Assembly (NCBI GenBank): GCA_964596775.1
Contig: CAZQVN010000083.1
Span: 1-11,732, forward strand
Direction of reading: 5' to 3'
DNA: 11,732 bases
Source: CAZQVN01 sp964596775
Lineage (GTDB): Bacteria > Eisenbacteria > RBG-16-71-46 > JABDJR01 > JAWXBZ01
In this document: one piece after another, positions 9,508 through 11,732 of the stretch
Layout: every line of letters starts with the position of its first letter
How positions within the stretch are numbered: the stretch's first letter is position 1
The notes under the pieces: generated by a model
What the model was told of the DNA's origin: nothing
What the model saw: only the letters and a program-made list of their open reading frames with translations
Databases searched by the model: none
Translations under genes and position numbers: made by a program

Positions 9508-11601
9508 TCATCGCGCCGGGGCCGTCTCCGTGTTGTTCATCCACGCGCCGGCGCGTTCCGCCAGCGTCATCGTGTCCGGACAGCGGTCCACCGGAACCGG
9601 CAGAGACCGCTGGAATTCCTTGCCGTAGCGCGCCGTGAGAAACCGGCCGTCGAGGATCACGACCACCCCGCGATCCTCCTGGCGCCGGATCAGCCGGCCG
9701 AACCCCTGGCGGAGCCGCAGCACCGCCTCCGGAATCGACGATTCCATGAACGGATCGCGCCCCTCGATCTTCAGCGCCTCGTCACGCGCCTGGTTGAGCG
9801 GATCGGAGGGAACCGGAAACGGCAGGCGGGTGACGACGAGCACCTCGAGCGCCTCGCCGGGAAGGTCGATCCCCTCCCAGAACGACGAGGTGCCGAGCAG
9901 CAGGGCCGGCCCCGGCTTCCGGAACTGGCGCAGGAGCACCGCGGCCGTTCCGTCCTTCCCCTGCCCGGTCACGTCCACGCCGATGTCGCCGAGCGGCCCC
10001 TTCACGAGGTCCAGGACATCGCGCAGCATGCCGTACGACGTGAACAGGGCGAGCGTTTTCCGCCGCGTGGCCCGGACCAGGTCCACGAGGGCCGTGGCCA
10101 GGTAGTGGGCGTAATCGAGGTCGCGGGGATCGGGCGCCCGCTCCACCGAGAACAGCCGGACCGTGTTCGCGAAATCGAACGGCGACGCGAGCGACAGGGT
10201 GGGCGTGGATTCCGGCAGGCCGATCCGGCGGAGAACGTGGGAAAAATCGTCGCCGACGGCCAGCGTGGCCGAGGTGAGGACGACCCGGTCGTAGCGTTCC
10301 CGAAGCACCCGGCCGAGCGGTCCGGAGATGTCGCGCGGCGCGGCCACCAGGTTGAACACCTCGCGGTCCGACCACTCCTTCCAGTGAACCCACTCGCCGC
10401 CGACCTCCTCGGGGTTCAGCATCACGTCCAGGCCGTCGACGGTTTCCGTCCACTCCTCGACGAGGCCGGACAGTTCCGCGCCGACCTCCTCCACGACATC
10501 GGGATCCGGACTCATCCGCGCCGGGGCGAGAAAAGCCTTGAGCAGCGCGGATCCGGCCACGATCGCCCGGCCGCCGGCCTCCCTGAGGTCGGCGGGATCC
10601 TCGGGGCAGAGCCGCCTGAATTCCGTGATGTTGCGATACCGGAGCCGCGTGTCGGCGCCGCGGGCGGCCTCTCCGTTCATCCGGCTGAACCATGCCGCGG
10701 CAAGCGAAGCGGCGATGCCGGCGGACTTCTGCCACTCCGCGAGCGCCGCGCGCACCGGTTCCGCCGTGTCCTTGTCCCAGGTGTCGCAGACCTTCCGGAT
10801 CTGCCCGGTGATGCCGTCCGCCGCCTGCGACCGTTCGCCGAGCGAACGGAAACGCCGCCCGCCGACGGCCATCGTCATCTGGCGGGTGGCCGCGCTCTCC
10901 AGGTGATGCGCCTCGTCGATGATCAGCGCCCCGTGCTCCGGCAGCATCCCCGGCTCGCCCAGGAGTTCGATCGTCAGCAGCGCGTGATTGATCACCAGGA
11001 TGTCCGCCTGCGACGCCCGGTAGCGAGCCCGCTTCCACCAGCATCCATCCGCGGCGGTGCAGCGCGCGCACGACAGCGGGTCCGACGAGGCCCGGGAGAT
11101 CACGAACTGCAGGGCCTCCGGATCCAGCCCCTCGATCTCCGAGAGGTCGCCGGTTTCCGTGCGTTCCGCCCATTCGATGACCCGGTTCCACAGCGACATC
11201 TGGTTTGTCGGCGCGAGCGTGGACGCGCGGTAGAGGCGCCGGAGGCAGAGATAGTTGTGACGCCCCTTGAGCGTGGCCACGTGCGCCCCCCCGCCGGCGA
11301 TCGTCCGGGCGATCGCCGAGTCGTGATTCAGGAGCTGGTCCTGGAGCGCTTTCGTGTACGTGGCCACGAGCACCGGGAGGCCGCTCTCCCTGGCCCAGAG
11401 AAGGGACGGAAGCAGGTACGCCAGCGACTTTCCGACCCCGGTGGGCGCCTCGGCCACGAGACATCCTCCGCGTTCGAGGACGAGGCCCACTTCATGGGCC
11501 ATGTCCCGCTGGGCGGTGCGCGCCTCGTAACCCGGCAGGTGATTCTCCAGCCCGCCGCCCGGTTCAAAGAACGGCGGGACGGCTGCTGCGTCGAAACTCA
11601 T
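9508..11601 (-). CDS. dinG: DinG/XPD-type ATP-dependent DNA helicase with Fe-S motif
   Basis: A 697-residue superfamily 2 helicase of the DinG/YoaA/XPD group, which unwinds DNA 5' to 3' during repair and at R-loops or forked structures. Walker A is EAPTGVGKS (51-59), the DEAH box is IIDEAHHLE (227-235), motif III region TSATL follows later, and motif VI is QGFGRLIRR (632-640) in a typical C-terminal RecA fold. Cysteines 119, 178, 181 and 187 (C-x58-C-x2-C-x5-C) sit where this group binds a 4Fe-4S cluster. No exonuclease domain is present. DinG versus YoaA cannot be decided from sequence reading; length (about 716 and 636 in E. coli) favours DinG. ATG start with GAGGA about 10 nt upstream, behind a clear promoter. 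It heads the apparent transcript that continues into hutU. Confidence 0.9.
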   Translation of the reverse strand: MSFDAAAVPPFFEPGGGLENHLPGYEARTAQRDMAHEVGLVLERGGCLVAEAPTGVGKSLAYLLPSLLWARESGLPVLVATYTKALQDQLLNHDSAIARTIAGGGAHVATLKGRHNYLCLRRLYRASTLAPTNQMSLWNRVIEWAERTETGDLSEIEGLDPEALQFVISRASSDPLSCARCTAADGCWWKRARYRASQADILVINHALLTIELLGEPGMLPEHGALIIDEAHHLESAATRQMTMAVGGRRFRSLGERSQAADGITGQIRKVCDTWDKDTAEPVRAALAEWQKSAGIAASLAAAWFSRMNGEAARGADTRLRYRNITEFRRLCPEDPADLREAGGRAIVAGSALLKAFLAPARMSPDPDVVEEVGAELSGLVEEWTETVDGLDVMLNPEEVGGEWVHWKEWSDREVFNLVAAPRDISGPLGRVLRERYDRVVLTSATLAVGDDFSHVLRRIGLPESTPTLSLASPFDFANTVRLFSVERAPDPRDLDYAHYLATALVDLVRATRRKTLALFTSYGMLRDVLDLVKGPLGDIGVDVTGQGKDGTAAVLLRQFRKPGPALLLGTSSFWEGIDLPGEALEVLVVTRLPFPVPSDPLNQARDEALKIEGRDPFMESSIPEAVLRLRQGFGRLIRRQEDRGVVVILDGRFLTARYGKEFQRSLPVPVDRCPDTMTLAERAGAWMNNTETAPAR

Positions 11602-11660
11602 CGTGTGTCTGTCCTCGGGGGGAAAGGGAGGAAATCGGGCACGCTGCGGCCCGAGCGGCG

Positions 11661-11690
11661 ATTATAGGCGCTCGATTTCGGATGGGGCAA
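11661..11690 (-). promoter_or_regulatory. Sigma70-type promoter of the helicase gene
   Basis: On the minus strand TTGCCC, 18 bp, TATAAT (perfect -10). Transcription would start near 11654 with a leader of about 53 nt before the ATG at 11601. No LexA-like CTG-N10-CAG box is evident over it. The rest of the right flank to 11732 shows no gene that I can support. Confidence 0.75.
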
Positions 11691-11732
11691 GGCGGGTCGC
11701 CTGTCGGCTCACGTGCTTCTGCGGTCCGGACG

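Overview
This is a GC-rich bacterial chromosomal window of housekeeping genes, nearly all on the minus strand. Nothing in it (rRNA, phage, transposase) fixes the phylum. The order M50 protease - trpS - scpA - scpB is one I associate from memory with Deltaproteobacteria and some related GC-rich phyla, so an uncultured Gram-negative-type bacterium is a reasonable guess, but only a guess. Both tRNA genes encode their 3' CCA. Promoters read as sigma70-type boxes with 17-18 bp spacers.

Layout, following minus-strand transcription from the right edge: (1) A clear promoter (11661-11690) drives a DinG/XPD-type iron-sulfur DNA helicase (9508-11601). It is followed at short spacing by urocanase hutU (7741-9411), imidazolonepropionase hutI (6270-7553) and a CorA magnesium/divalent-cation channel (5188-6261) whose ribosome-binding site overlaps the hutI stop codon. 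HutU and HutI perform consecutive steps of histidine breakdown (urocanate to imidazolonepropionate to formiminoglutamate); hutH, the formiminoglutamate hydrolase and a regulator are not in the window. Between hutU and hutI lies a 140-bp inverted-repeat element that folds into a three-way junction. (2) A plus-strand tRNA-Leu(CAA) with its own promoter (5031-5117). (3) Divergent from it, a gene for a secreted, cysteine-rich, Ala/Ser/Lys-rich repeat protein (3967-4752) of unrecognised family, with a strong terminator. (4) A self-contained tRNA-Ala(GGC) unit with promoter and terminator (3706-3893). (5) A strong promoter (3664-3692) driving an operon of site-2-type M50 membrane protease, tryptophanyl-tRNA synthetase (TTG start, with a probable 4Fe-4S cysteine motif), scpA and scpB (chromosome condensation partners of Smc). 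(6) The 5' end of a further minus-strand gene, cut by the left edge, perhaps a phosphotransferase.

Most of the window is ordinary. The parts that conventional annotation does not explain are the structured 140-bp element in the hutU-hutI gap and the cysteine-repeat exported protein, whose gene contains a 51-bp tandem duplication and apparently two diverged copies of one small domain flanking the repeats. No gap without a gene exceeds 300 bases; the largest (4753-5030) holds two divergent promoters.
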